Assembly: GCF_900187035.1 (NCBI RefSeq)
Contig: NZ_LT906446.1
Span: 1,426,001-1,490,000, forward strand
Origin: Megamonas hypermegale
GTDB taxonomy: Bacteria; Bacillota; Negativicutes; Selenomonadales; Selenomonadaceae
Length of the DNA: 64,000 bases
Direction: 5' to 3'
A model generated the notes under the pieces. That model saw only the letters and a program-made list of their open reading frames with translations, did not search any database and was not told where the DNA came from. Shown here piece after piece: positions 54,836 through 63,000 of this stretch. Position 1 is the stretch's first letter. Each line of letters begins with the position of its first letter. The translations under genes were made by a program, and so were the position numbers.

Positions 54836-54863
54836 AAAGGCGTGGAAATATTTCCACGCCTTT
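54836..54863. terminator. Terminator of the Dcu-type carrier gene
   Basis: Perfect AAAGGCGTGGAAAT/ATTTCCACGCCTTT palindrome 12 bases past the stop, with TTTTG on the minus strand and TTTATTTTTATTT on the plus strand. Confidence 0.85.
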
Positions 54864-54874
54864 ATTTTTATTTA

Positions 54875-56218
54875 CTAATATAAAATATGTGTTATTACAT
54901 AACCTACACAACAACCAACTGTGATACCAATAAAACCAGGAATAATAAAACTATGATTTATTACAAACTTGCCAATTCTTGTTGTTCCTGAACGGTCAAA
55001 ACCGATACAAGCCAAGTCTGATGGATATGTTGGTAAAAAGAAATAGCCATAGCAAGCAGAAATAAAAGAAATAATAATAAGTGGGTCAACACCTACACTC
55101 AATGCCATAGGTACTACAATAGCTAAAGCGGCTGCTTGAGAATTTACTAATTTAGATATTATAAATAAAACGATAGCATAAGTCCAAGGATAATCAATAA
55201 CAATTTGACCTAATGTTTCTTTAAACTGTGGTAAGTATGCACCAAAATATGTTTCTGCCATCCAAGCTACACCATATACTGAAACAACAGCTACCATACC
55301 TGATTTAAAAACAGAACCATTTGTAACATCATTAACTTTAACTTTACAAACAAGTAAAATAATTGCAGCAATAACCAACATACAAAGTTGAATTGTTGGT
55401 GTCATAGAAAGTGGAACCCATGCACCTTTTGCATTTGGCACGAGTGGTAATAATTCTTTTGGAAAACTACCAAACAAAGCAATTACAACAATACCTAATA
55501 AAAAGATAAATGTAGCTTTATATGCACTAGTAGGCAATTTCATATTACTATTATTTTCTGAGCGTTCTTCATAAATATAAGCTCTCTGTTCTGGGTCTTT
55601 TATTTTAGCCTGAAAAACTTCATCTTTTGCTAAATCCTTACCTCTTTTTAAACTCCATAACCCTGCTACCAAAACACCACAAAAAGTTGCTGGAATAGAT
55701 ATCATTAAAATTTGCACAACTCCTAATGGATGACTAGTACCAGAAAGCATTGCTACCATAGATACAACTGCTACAGAAGCAGGAGATGCACAAATCCCCA
55801 TTTGTGAAGCAACTGATGCTACTGCCATTGGTCGTTCTGGTCTAATATTTTGCTTAATAGCAATATCATATATAATAGGAAACATCGTATAAACAACATG
55901 ACCTGTTCCGCAAAGGACTGTTAAAAACCATGTAGTAATTGGTGCAAGCACCGTTATTTGTTTTGGATTTTTACGCAATAATTTTTCAGCATATTTAAGC
56001 ATTACATCTAACCCTTTTGATGCCTGTAAAAAGCCTGAACAAGTAACAACTGCCATGATTGTAAGCATTACATCAATAGGTGGTTTACCTGGTACTAATC
56101 CAACAACAAATACAAAAAATGTCAATCCAATACCAGATACAGCTGCTAACCCTAAGCCACCAAAACGCACGCCGACGACAAGACATGCAATGAGTACTAT
56201 AAAACCTAAAATTTCCAT
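54875..56218 (-). CDS. Anaerobic C4-dicarboxylate transporter (DcuA/DcuB type)
   Basis: 447 residues with about 12 predicted membrane helices. The beginning FIVLIACLVVGVRFGGLGLAAVSGIG and the motifs GTGHVVYTMFPIIYDIA and RPERPMAVASVASQMGICASPAS are diagnostic of the Dcu family, which exchanges fumarate, malate or aspartate for succinate during anaerobic growth. It fits with malate dehydrogenase in a reductive succinate route. DcuA and DcuB cannot be told apart here. AGGGGGAAG precedes the ATG. Monocistronic. Confidence 0.92.
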   Translation of the reverse strand: MEILGFIVLIACLVVGVRFGGLGLAAVSGIGLTFFVFVVGLVPGKPPIDVMLTIMAVVTCSGFLQASKGLDVMLKYAEKLLRKNPKQITVLAPITTWFLTVLCGTGHVVYTMFPIIYDIAIKQNIRPERPMAVASVASQMGICASPASVAVVSMVAMLSGTSHPLGVVQILMISIPATFCGVLVAGLWSLKRGKDLAKDEVFQAKIKDPEQRAYIYEERSENNSNMKLPTSAYKATFIFLLGIVVIALFGSFPKELLPLVPNAKGAWVPLSMTPTIQLCMLVIAAIILLVCKVKVNDVTNGSVFKSGMVAVVSVYGVAWMAETYFGAYLPQFKETLGQIVIDYPWTYAIVLFIISKLVNSQAAALAIVVPMALSVGVDPLIIISFISACYGYFFLPTYPSDLACIGFDRSGTTRIGKFVINHSFIIPGFIGITVGCCVGYVITHILY

Positions 56219-56274
56219 ATAACTTCCCCCTAAAATTATATATTAAACCCCATCGGCTCATATAAAATTACTTT

Positions 56275-56304
56275 ATTATAACATAAAAATAATTTATTGT
56301 ACAA
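56275..56304 (-). promoter_or_regulatory. Promoter of the Dcu-type carrier gene
   Basis: On the minus strand TTGTAC (56299-56304), an 18-base spacer ending TGT, and TATAAT (56275-56280), leaving a leader of about 50 bases. Confidence 0.65.
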
Positions 56305-56312
56305 TATAATAT

Positions 56313-56336
56313 ATAAAGCGGTATATACCGCTTTAT
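56313..56336 (-). terminator. Terminator of bioB
   Basis: ATAAAGCGGTAT/ATACCGCTTTAT palindrome about 20 bases past the bioB stop; the minus-strand tail is TTTATATATTATATTG, weak but T-rich. Confidence 0.6.
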
Positions 56337-56358
56337 ATATTAATTATTCTAATAAATT

Positions 56359-57318
56359 TTAGCTTAATTTAAAGCCAAGTTGTTTTATCATTTGCATATC
56401 TGTATCAATGGATATACCGCTTGTAGTAAGCATATCACCAGAAATTGCGGCATTAGCTCCTGATTGGAAACATTTCATGCCTTTGTCTGCTAAAAGCCCT
56501 CTACCGCCAGCAAGTCTGATAAATGCTTTTGGCAAAATAAATCTATAAATAGCCACAATTCGCTGAATTTCTTCATCAGATAAGCGCTTATTATGTTCAT
56601 ATGGTGTGCCTGCAATAGGATTTAAAATATTAATCGGTACAGAATTAACACCCAAATCACGCAACTCTAATGCCATATCTATTCTATCTTCCATAGTTTC
56701 ACCTATGCCCATGATACCGCCACTGCAAACACTCATACCTACCCTTTGAGCCGCTTTAATAGCATTAATTTTATCATCAAATTTATGTGTTGTACAAACA
56801 TCAGGAAAATGATTTCGCGAGCTTTCTAAATTATTATGCACACGTTCTACTCCTGCTTCATGTAATTTTTTAAACTGCATTTCGTTTAATAAACCACCTG
56901 AAACACATAATTTTATCGGACATTTTGCATGTACCTGCTTCATCGTATCTACTAATTTATCAACTTCCGCATCACTTAAAGCGCGCCCAGAAGTAACAAC
57001 AGAATAACGCATTACGCCTTTATTATAATTATATTCCGCTTCATCTAATATTGGTTGTGTATCTAATAAAGGATATTCCTCAACCTTCGTTTTATAATGT
57101 GCTGATTGAGCGCAGTATTTACAATTTTCACTACAACGACCACTTTTGCCATTAATAATGGTACATATATCAAATTTATTGCCACAAAAATATTTTCTCA
57201 TTTCATCAGCTATTTGTGATAATTCATCAAGAGGCATTTTTACAAGTAACATAGCTTCCGTTTTATTGATTTCATAACCAGCATAAATTTTATTTCTTAA
57301 CTCTTCCATATAATCCAT
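56359..57318 (-). CDS. bioB: Biotin synthase
   Basis: Radical-SAM sulphur insertion that turns dethiobiotin into biotin; 319 residues. The 4Fe-4S motif is C62-SEN-C66-KY-C69. Other family features: NNLESSRNHFPDVCTTHKFDDK, CSGGIMGIGET, and VPINILNPIAGTPYE, with the arginine RLAGGRG near 260 ligating the second cluster. GAAGGTGAT precedes the ATG. It is a single gene with its own promoter overlapped by a BirA-like operator and with a terminator. Other bio genes are not in the window. Confidence 0.95.
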   Translation of the reverse strand: MDYMEELRNKIYAGYEINKTEAMLLVKMPLDELSQIADEMRKYFCGNKFDICTIINGKSGRCSENCKYCAQSAHYKTKVEEYPLLDTQPILDEAEYNYNKGVMRYSVVTSGRALSDAEVDKLVDTMKQVHAKCPIKLCVSGGLLNEMQFKKLHEAGVERVHNNLESSRNHFPDVCTTHKFDDKINAIKAAQRVGMSVCSGGIMGIGETMEDRIDMALELRDLGVNSVPINILNPIAGTPYEHNKRLSDEEIQRIVAIYRFILPKAFIRLAGGRGLLADKGMKCFQSGANAAISGDMLTTSGISIDTDMQMIKQLGFKLS

Positions 57319-57349
57319 ACTATCACCTTCAACTATTTCATTAAAATTT

Positions 57350-57378
57350 ATTAAAACACGATATCAAAATTATGTCAA
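57350..57378 (-). promoter_or_regulatory. Promoter of bioB
   Basis: On the minus strand TTGACA (57373-57378), a 17-base spacer and TTTAAT (57350-57355), about 30 bases before the bioB start. Confidence 0.65.
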
Positions 57379-57403
57379 CCATTAATATTTTAACAGTTAA
57401 CAT
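57372..57403 (-). promoter_or_regulatory. BirA-like operator over the bioB -35
   Basis: Minus strand ATGTTAACT, 14 bases, GGTTGACAT: nine-base arms that are inverted repeats with two transition mismatches. Spacing and sequence agree with the bacterial biotin repressor site (TTGTTAACC-N14/15-GGTTAACAA, from general knowledge), and it covers the -35. Repression of bioB by biotinoyl-AMP-bound BirA is inferred. Confidence 0.65.
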
Positions 57404-57415
57404 TAATAATAAAAA

Positions 57416-57456
57416 AATCACAGTAAGCATCAAATTAGCTGATACTCACTGTGATT
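57416..57456 (-). terminator. Terminator of cfa
   Basis: AATCACAGTAAGCATC/GATACTCACTGTGATT hairpin (one mismatch) with T7 on the minus strand, 20 bases past the stop. Confidence 0.82.
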
Positions 57457-57477
57457 ATATCTCTTTTTATCTTCTTA

Positions 57478-58674
57478 TCAGTACCATCTTACGATAGGTA
57501 AATCATTGTTAACGCCATTTGTTACTAAAATTTGATGTACTTCAATAACACCAGTATAGAAAGCTGCTGCACAACCTGCTAAATATAAATCCCACATACG
57601 GATAAATCTTTCATCGAACATTTGTCTAACTTCATCTAAATGTTCATGGAAATTTTTATCCCAGCAAAGCAATGTTTTATTATAATGTCTGCGCAAGTTT
57701 TCAATATCTAAAATATGGAAGTCTTCATCTGCCATTATATTAACCATTTCACGCAAGCTTGGTAATTCTCCACCTGGGAAAATGTATTTTTGCATCCAAC
57801 CATTACCACTATCTTCATTTAATTGGCTAATATAATGTAAGAGGAATAAACCGCCTTTTTTCAATACAGCTTTTACACTATCATTGAATAACTTATAATT
57901 TTCACGACCAACGTGTTCTACCATACCAACGCTTACTACGCGGTCGAATTTTTTACCTGTTTTTGGTAAATCACGGTAATCCATTAATTCAACAGTCAAA
58001 TAATCTTCCAAATGCTGTTCTTTTATTCTTCTGCTGAATTCTGCATACTGTTCATGGCTTAAAGTAATACCCATGCCTTTAATTTTATATTTTTTAGCAG
58101 CTTCAATGAGTAAAAATCCCCATCCACAACCAATATCAAGAAGTGTCATACCTTCTTCTAAATGCAATTTTTCTAAAATGTAATCAACTTTATTTACTTG
58201 TGCTTGATATAAACTATCGTCTTCATTTTTAAAATATGCACAAGAATAACTCATAGTTTTATCGAGCCATAATTTATAAAAATCATTACCTATATCATAA
58301 TGACTCTGTACTTCTTTAGCCTGTGTTTTCTTAGAAAGGGATGGATGAAGTAATTTACTAAGTAAATGTTCATCAGTAGAAAATTTACCCATTTGTCCTA
58401 AAAAATGAACTAAGGCATTGTATAAATCTCCTTCAATCGTCAAATTTTTATCCATATAAGCTTCACCAAGAGCTAGAGATGTACTTTTCATAAGCTCAGA
58501 TACCGGTATCGGTTTTTTTATATCAACGACAAAAGTCGGTTCACCTTCACCAATTAAATATTCATCATCCTGAAATTTAACAAGAAAAGGATTTTCGTCA
58601 AATCGTTTTAAAAATGATACCATAGCTTTTTCTTCAGCTATGCGTTCTGCTTTTTCTTTTAATTTTTCTAACAT
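57478..58674 (-). CDS. cfa: Cyclopropane-fatty-acyl-phospholipid synthase
   Basis: SAM-dependent methyltransferase that converts unsaturated acyl chains in membrane lipids to cyclopropane rings; 398 residues. The N-terminal helical domain (about 1-110) is followed by the methyltransferase core: SHYDIGNDFYKLWLDKTMSYSCAYF, SAM motif LLDIGCGWGFLLIEAA, GITLSHEQYAEF, VGMVEHVGRENY with the catalytic-site residues, and HYISQLN. AGGAGGAG precedes the ATG. Monocistronic. Megamonas-type cells are expected to have such lipids only if unsaturated acyl chains exist; that was not checked. Confidence 0.93.
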   Translation of the reverse strand: MLEKLKEKAERIAEEKAMVSFLKRFDENPFLVKFQDDEYLIGEGEPTFVVDIKKPIPVSELMKSTSLALGEAYMDKNLTIEGDLYNALVHFLGQMGKFSTDEHLLSKLLHPSLSKKTQAKEVQSHYDIGNDFYKLWLDKTMSYSCAYFKNEDDSLYQAQVNKVDYILEKLHLEEGMTLLDIGCGWGFLLIEAAKKYKIKGMGITLSHEQYAEFSRRIKEQHLEDYLTVELMDYRDLPKTGKKFDRVVSVGMVEHVGRENYKLFNDSVKAVLKKGGLFLLHYISQLNEDSGNGWMQKYIFPGGELPSLREMVNIMADEDFHILDIENLRRHYNKTLLCWDKNFHEHLDEVRQMFDERFIRMWDLYLAGCAAAFYTGVIEVHQILVTNGVNNDLPIVRWY

Positions 58675-58778
58675 ATTAGCTCCTCCTAAAAATCTGCTGG
58701 TATTTGTAAATAAACTCTACATTAAATAAATATGTTAAAAATTTGTGGATAAATACTTAACTATTTAACTTTTATTAT

Positions 58779-58807
58779 ATATTATACCTATCTTATTTTA
58801 ATGTCAA
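58779..58807 (-). promoter_or_regulatory. Promoter of cfa
   Basis: On the minus strand TTGACA (58802-58807), a 17-base spacer and TAATAT (58779-58784), overlapping a TATAAT two bases upstream. The leader is about 100 bases. Confidence 0.65.
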
Positions 58808-58818
58808 ATAAATAAAAA

Positions 58819-58862
58819 ATGCTTTTTAAAATCTGGATATATACCCAAACTTTAAAAAGCAT
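58819..58862 (-). terminator. Terminator of the tRNA-Glu transcript
   Basis: ATGCTTTTTAAA/TTTAAAAAGCAT hairpin with T6 on the minus strand, 36 bases past tRNA-Glu. Confidence 0.75.
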
Positions 58863-58898
58863 TTTTAATCTATATAAAAACTCTAATTGAGTTGATAT

Positions 58899-58973
58899 TG
58901 GTGACGCGTATGGGATTCGAACCCATGAAGCCGCCGTGAAAGGGCGGTGTCTTAACCACTTGACCAACGCGCC
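58899..58973 (-). tRNA. tRNA-Glu (TTC)
   Basis: Minus strand: acceptor GGCGCGT/ACGCGTC, anticodon loop CTTTCAC in a CCGCC/GGCGG stem giving TTC, T-loop GTTCGAATC, and CCA encoded. Confidence 0.96.
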
Positions 58974-59008
58974 ATATTTATATTAAATTGTATTTAAAGC
59001 ATAAAAAA

Positions 59009-59029
59009 AGCTGATATAAAATATCAGTT
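59009..59029 (-). terminator. Terminator between tRNA-Leu (GAG) and tRNA-Glu
   Basis: CTGATAT/ATATCAG stem with three-base loop and T7 on the minus strand, nine bases past tRNA-Leu. It implies a separate, weak promoter for tRNA-Glu in 58974-59008 (TAATAT-like -10), or partial read-through. Confidence 0.65.
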
Positions 59030-59037
59030 GATTTTGA

Positions 59038-59123
59038 TGGTGCGGTTGATGGGACTTGAACCCATACGACCAGAGATCACTACCCCCTCAAAGTAGCGCG
59101 TCTGCCAATTCCGCCACAACCGC
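59038..59123 (-). tRNA. tRNA-Leu (GAG)
   Basis: Class II tRNA: acceptor GCGGTTG/CAACCGC, anticodon loop TTGAGGG giving GAG, long variable arm, and CCA encoded. Confidence 0.95.
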
Positions 59124-59146
59124 ATATATTATCTTTTCTTGTTTCT

Positions 59147-59232
59147 TGGTGCGGCCGAGTGGATTTGAACCACCACAGGATTTCTCCCACTAGCGCCTGA
59201 AGCTAGCGCGTCTGCCGTTTCGCCACGACCGC
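59147..59232 (-). tRNA. tRNA-Leu (CAG)
   Basis: Class II tRNA: acceptor GCGGTCG/CGGCCGC, anticodon loop TTCAGGC in a CTAGC/GCTAG stem giving CAG, and CCA encoded. Confidence 0.95.
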
Positions 59233-59262
59233 AAAACAATAAGGCAAATGATGGTATAAAAA

Positions 59263-59351
59263 TGGTGCCGAGGACCGGAATCGAACCGGTACGGTTATCA
59301 CTAACCGCAGGATTTTAAGTCCTGTGCGTCTGCCAGTTCCGCCACCCCGGC
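59263..59351 (-). tRNA. tRNA-Leu (TAA)
   Basis: Class II tRNA: acceptor GCCGGGG/CCTCGGC, anticodon loop CTTAAAA in a CAGGA/TCCTG stem giving TAA, long variable arm, and CCA encoded. First gene after an internal promoter. Confidence 0.96.
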
Positions 59352-59388
59352 ACATTATGTTCTTTTTCTCTTCATCAGAACGTTTAAT

Positions 59389-59417
59389 ATTTTATCATAT
59401 TAAGTTTCTTTTGTCAA
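59389..59417 (-). promoter_or_regulatory. Promoter of the tRNA-Leu cluster
   Basis: On the minus strand TTGACA (59412-59417), a 17-base spacer and TAAAAT (59389-59394), 37 bases before tRNA-Leu (TAA). It splits the eight-gene array into two transcription units. Confidence 0.8.
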
Positions 59418-59437
59418 GAAAAATTTTTAAGTTTTTT

Positions 59438-59511
59438 TGGAGCGGGTGATGAGAATCGAACTCACGTAACTAGCTTGGAAGGCTAGGGCTCTACCATTGA
59501 GCTACACCCGC
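59438..59511 (-). tRNA. tRNA-Gly (TCC)
   Basis: Acceptor GCGGGTG/CACCCGC, anticodon loop CTTCCAA in a CTAGC/GCTAG stem giving TCC, and CCA encoded. No clear hairpin terminator follows it. Confidence 0.96.
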
Positions 59512-59514
59512 ATA

Positions 59515-59590
59515 TGGAGCTGGCGAGAGGAATCGAACCCCCAACCTGCTGATTACAAGTCAGCTGCTCTGCCAATTGAGCTACACCAGC
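59515..59590 (-). tRNA. tRNA-Thr (TGT)
   Basis: Acceptor GCTGGTG/CGCCAGC, anticodon loop CTTGTAA in a GCTGA/TCAGC stem giving TGT, and CCA encoded. Three bases upstream of tRNA-Gly. Confidence 0.96.
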
Positions 59591-59595
59591 TTAAA

Positions 59596-59671
59596 TGGTG
59601 CCTCAGAGCGGAATCGAACCACTGACACGGGGATTTTCAGTCCCCTGCTCTACCGACTGAGCTACCGAGGC
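59596..59671 (-). tRNA. tRNA-Phe (GAA)
   Basis: Acceptor GCCTCGG/CTGAGGC, anticodon loop CTGAAAA in a GGGGA/TCCCC stem giving GAA, and CCA encoded. It is the cognate partner of the TTC specifier proposed for the pheA T-box. Confidence 0.96.
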
Positions 59672-59672
59672 A

Positions 59673-59749
59673 TGGCGACCCGAAGGGGACTTGAACCCCT
59701 GACCTCCGCCGTGACAGGGCGGCATTCTAACCAACTAAACTACCGGGCC
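59673..59749 (-). tRNA. tRNA-Asp (GTC)
   Basis: Acceptor GGCCCGG/TCGGGTC, anticodon loop CTGTCAC in a CCGCC/GGCGG stem giving GTC, and CCA encoded. First gene of the array. Confidence 0.96.
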
Positions 59750-59797
59750 ATTTACTAACTCTTCTGTAAGGCGACTGCCTCACGAGCCAGCTTCTAT

Positions 59798-59826
59798 AGT
59801 ATATTATTTTTAAATTCATTTGTCAA
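59798..59826 (-). promoter_or_regulatory. Promoter of the tRNA Asp-Phe-Thr-Gly unit
   Basis: On the minus strand TTGACA (59821-59826), a 17-base spacer and TATACT (59798-59803), followed by a GC-rich stretch (possible discriminator and 5' leader) before tRNA-Asp. Confidence 0.8.
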
Positions 59827-59958
59827 CACTTTTTTATAACTTTTTTTCATTTTTATTTAAACGTTCAATTTCCTTCTATAATATATACAAGCCAAATAAA
59901 AAATTTATTTATCTGCTAAAAAGTGAATGCAGTTCATTATGTACATATTTTTATTCTA

Positions 59959-59967
59959 TGATATAAT
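59959..59967 (+). promoter_or_regulatory. Extended -10 promoter of the dehydratase activase gene
   Basis: TGA TATAAT about 85 bases before the start. The -35 region (ATGTAC) is poor. The 300-base gap 59750-60053 contains this, the divergent tRNA promoter and nothing else I recognise. Confidence 0.5.
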
Positions 59968-60053
59968 ACATATACGTAATAACAATTATAGTAGATTCAA
60001 TCCTTTCTGTAATAATATATTTACCAAGAAAAAATTATAGGTGGTGTTATACT

Positions 60054-63000
60054 TTGAATATCTCATATAAACTTGGGATAGATATCGGTTCAACTACTAT
60101 TAAATTAGTAGTTTTCGACAAGGATAATAATGTTATTTACAAAAAATACATGCGTCATCTTTCAGAAATCTATAAATCTATGAAAGATAATATTGTTGCC
60201 GTCTCAAATATACTCCAAGGGCATCAATTTTCCTGTGCCATAACTGGTTCTGCTGGAATGGGCATGGCTAATAATTTAAAAATACCATTCATTCAAGAAG
60301 TAATCGCTTGTTCTAAAGCTGTACGCCAATGGATACCACAAACTGATGTTGCTGTAGAACTTGGTGGTGAAGATGCTAAAATCACATATTTCGGTTCAGC
60401 ACCAGAACAACGCATGAACGGTGTATGTGCCGGCGGTACTGGTTCTTTTATCGACCATATGGCTTCTCTTTTAAATACCGATGCTATGGGTTTAAATGAA
60501 CTTGCTTCTAAAGGCAAGCAAATTTATACTATAGCTTCTCGCTGTGGTGTTTTTGCTAAAACTGATGTTCAAGCACTTTTAAATGATGGAGCTTCTAAAC
60601 CAGATATTGCTCTTTCTATTTTTCAAGCAGTAGTAAATCAAACCATAGGTAACTTAGCACAAGGTCGCCCACTTGAAGGAAAGATAACATTCTTAGGTGG
60701 TCCACTTTACTTCTTAACTGAACTCAAAAAGCGCTTTATCGAAACATTAAAATTAGATGATGAACATATCGTCAATGTAGATGATGGTTGTTATTTCGTA
60801 GCTATGGGTGCAGCTTTCAGTGATGATGTTGCTATCTTAACTTATGATGAAATTATAAACCGATTAAATACATGCGAAAAAATTTCTCGTGAAACAAATA
60901 TCGTTCCGTTTACTTTATTTAAAGATGAAACTGAATATGAAGAGTTTAAACAACGTCATAATAAAGACATTGTAAAAAAAGCTTCTCTAAATGAATATAA
61001 AGGTCCTTTATATATCGGTATTGATGCTGGTTCCACTACAACAAAACTCGTTGCGATTGGACAAAATAAAGAAATTCTTTATTCTTCCTATGGTAGTAAT
61101 AATGGTTCACCACTCAAAACCGTATTAGATAGAATGCGTGATTTCTATCAAGTTATGCCACAAGATACATACATAGCTTCTGTTGGCACAACAGGTTATG
61201 GTGAACACATTGTCAAAGCTGCAATTCATGCTGATTTTGGTGAAGTTGAAACCTTTGCTCATTTACGAGCTGCTCGTGAATTTTGTCCTGACGTTTCCTG
61301 CGTTCTCGATATCGGCGGACAAGATATGAAATGTTTCTATGTAAAAAATGGTAACATCGGTCAAATCATCTTAAACGAAGCTTGCTCTGCTGGTTGCGGT
61401 TCCTTTATTCAAAACTTTGCTCAAGGACTTAACATGTCTGTCAAAGATTTCGCCAATAAAGGCTTATCTGCTAAAAATCCAGTGGATTTAGGTACTCGTT
61501 GCACTGTATTTATGAATTCTCGCGTAAAACAAGCACAAAAAGAAGGCGCTTCCGTCAGTGATATTTCCGCTGGTATTGCTCTTTCTGTTATAAAAAATGC
61601 TTTATTTAAAGTTATGCAAGTAAAAGATACAGCTGAACTTGGTGATAATATTGTCGTTCAAGGTGGTACTTTCTATAACGATGCAGTACTTCGTTCTATG
61701 GAACTTTTACTTCACAAAAATGTAATTCGCCCAGATATCGCTGGTTTAATGGGTGCTTACGGTATCGCTTTATTAGGCATGGAACGCAAACAAAATACTT
61801 CTAGCGTTTTATCAAAACAAGATTTAATCGATTTCAAAATGGAAACAAAATCCTATCGTTGCCACGGTTGCGGTAATAGCTGCTTGATTACAATGCAGAT
61901 ATTCCCAGATGGCAATCGCTATTATACAGGCAACCGCTGTGAACGCGGTATTGGTAAACATATTGATAAAGAGGAAAAAGCTCCTAATATTTATCAGTAT
62001 AAATACCATCGCTTATTCGATTATTATAAACCACTTACTAATGCTACGCGTGGTCGCATCGGTATTCCACGTGTACTCAATATGTATGAAGATTTCCCAT
62101 TCTGGTTTACATTCTTCACTGCACTTGGTTTTGAAGTCGTTTTATCCGGTAAATCCTCAGCGCAATTATATTGTAAAGGAATGTCAACCATTCCATCTGA
62201 TTCACTTTGCTATCCAGGCAAACTCGTACACGGTCATATCATGGATTTAATTGAAAAAGGTATTACTACTATATTCTATCCATGTATTCCGTATAATATA
62301 AAAGACCCTCTTCACGCATCTGACAACAATTACAACTGTCCAATCGTTGCTTCATATGCTGAAAATATCCGTGCTAATATGGATATCTTACGTCAAAAAA
62401 ATATTCAATTCTTACAACCATTCTTGCCATTAAACGATAAAAAATCTATGATTAAACGTTTACAAGAACAGTTACCATTTACTGATATATCTAAAAAAGA
62501 ATTGGCAAATGCTGTAGAAAAAGCATATGCTGAACTTGACCACTATAAAGATGATGTACGCAAATTCGGCGAAAAAACAATCGCTGAAGCTACTGCTAAA
62601 AAACAACCAATCGTTGTCTTAGCTGGCAGACCATACCATGTTGACCCAGAAATCAACCATGGTATTCCAGAAATGATACAGTCCTATGGCATCGCTATCA
62701 TTTCCGAAGACTCTGTATATCATCTCAATTGTCCTGAAGATGCTCTCGATATCGTTAACCAGTGGAGCTACCATGCTCGTCTTTACCATGCAGCAAGTTA
62801 TGTTGCTCGCCATGAAAACATGACATTAATCCAATTCAGTTCTTTCGGTTGCGGTCTTGATGCTATCACAACTGGACAAGTTCGCGAAATCTTAGAACAA
62901 CATGGCGATATCTACACCATGATAAAACTCGATGAAGTCAGCAATCTCGGTGCTGCTCGTATTCGTATTCGTTCTCTTATGGCTGCTTGGAAATATGGCT

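Noticed and set aside
59576-59758. A 60-codon plus-strand open frame reading MSYTSLNGASERNRTTDTG...
   Set aside because: It runs antisense across the tRNA-Thr, -Phe and -Asp genes; such arginine/serine-rich frames are a known false gene produced by tRNA sequence.
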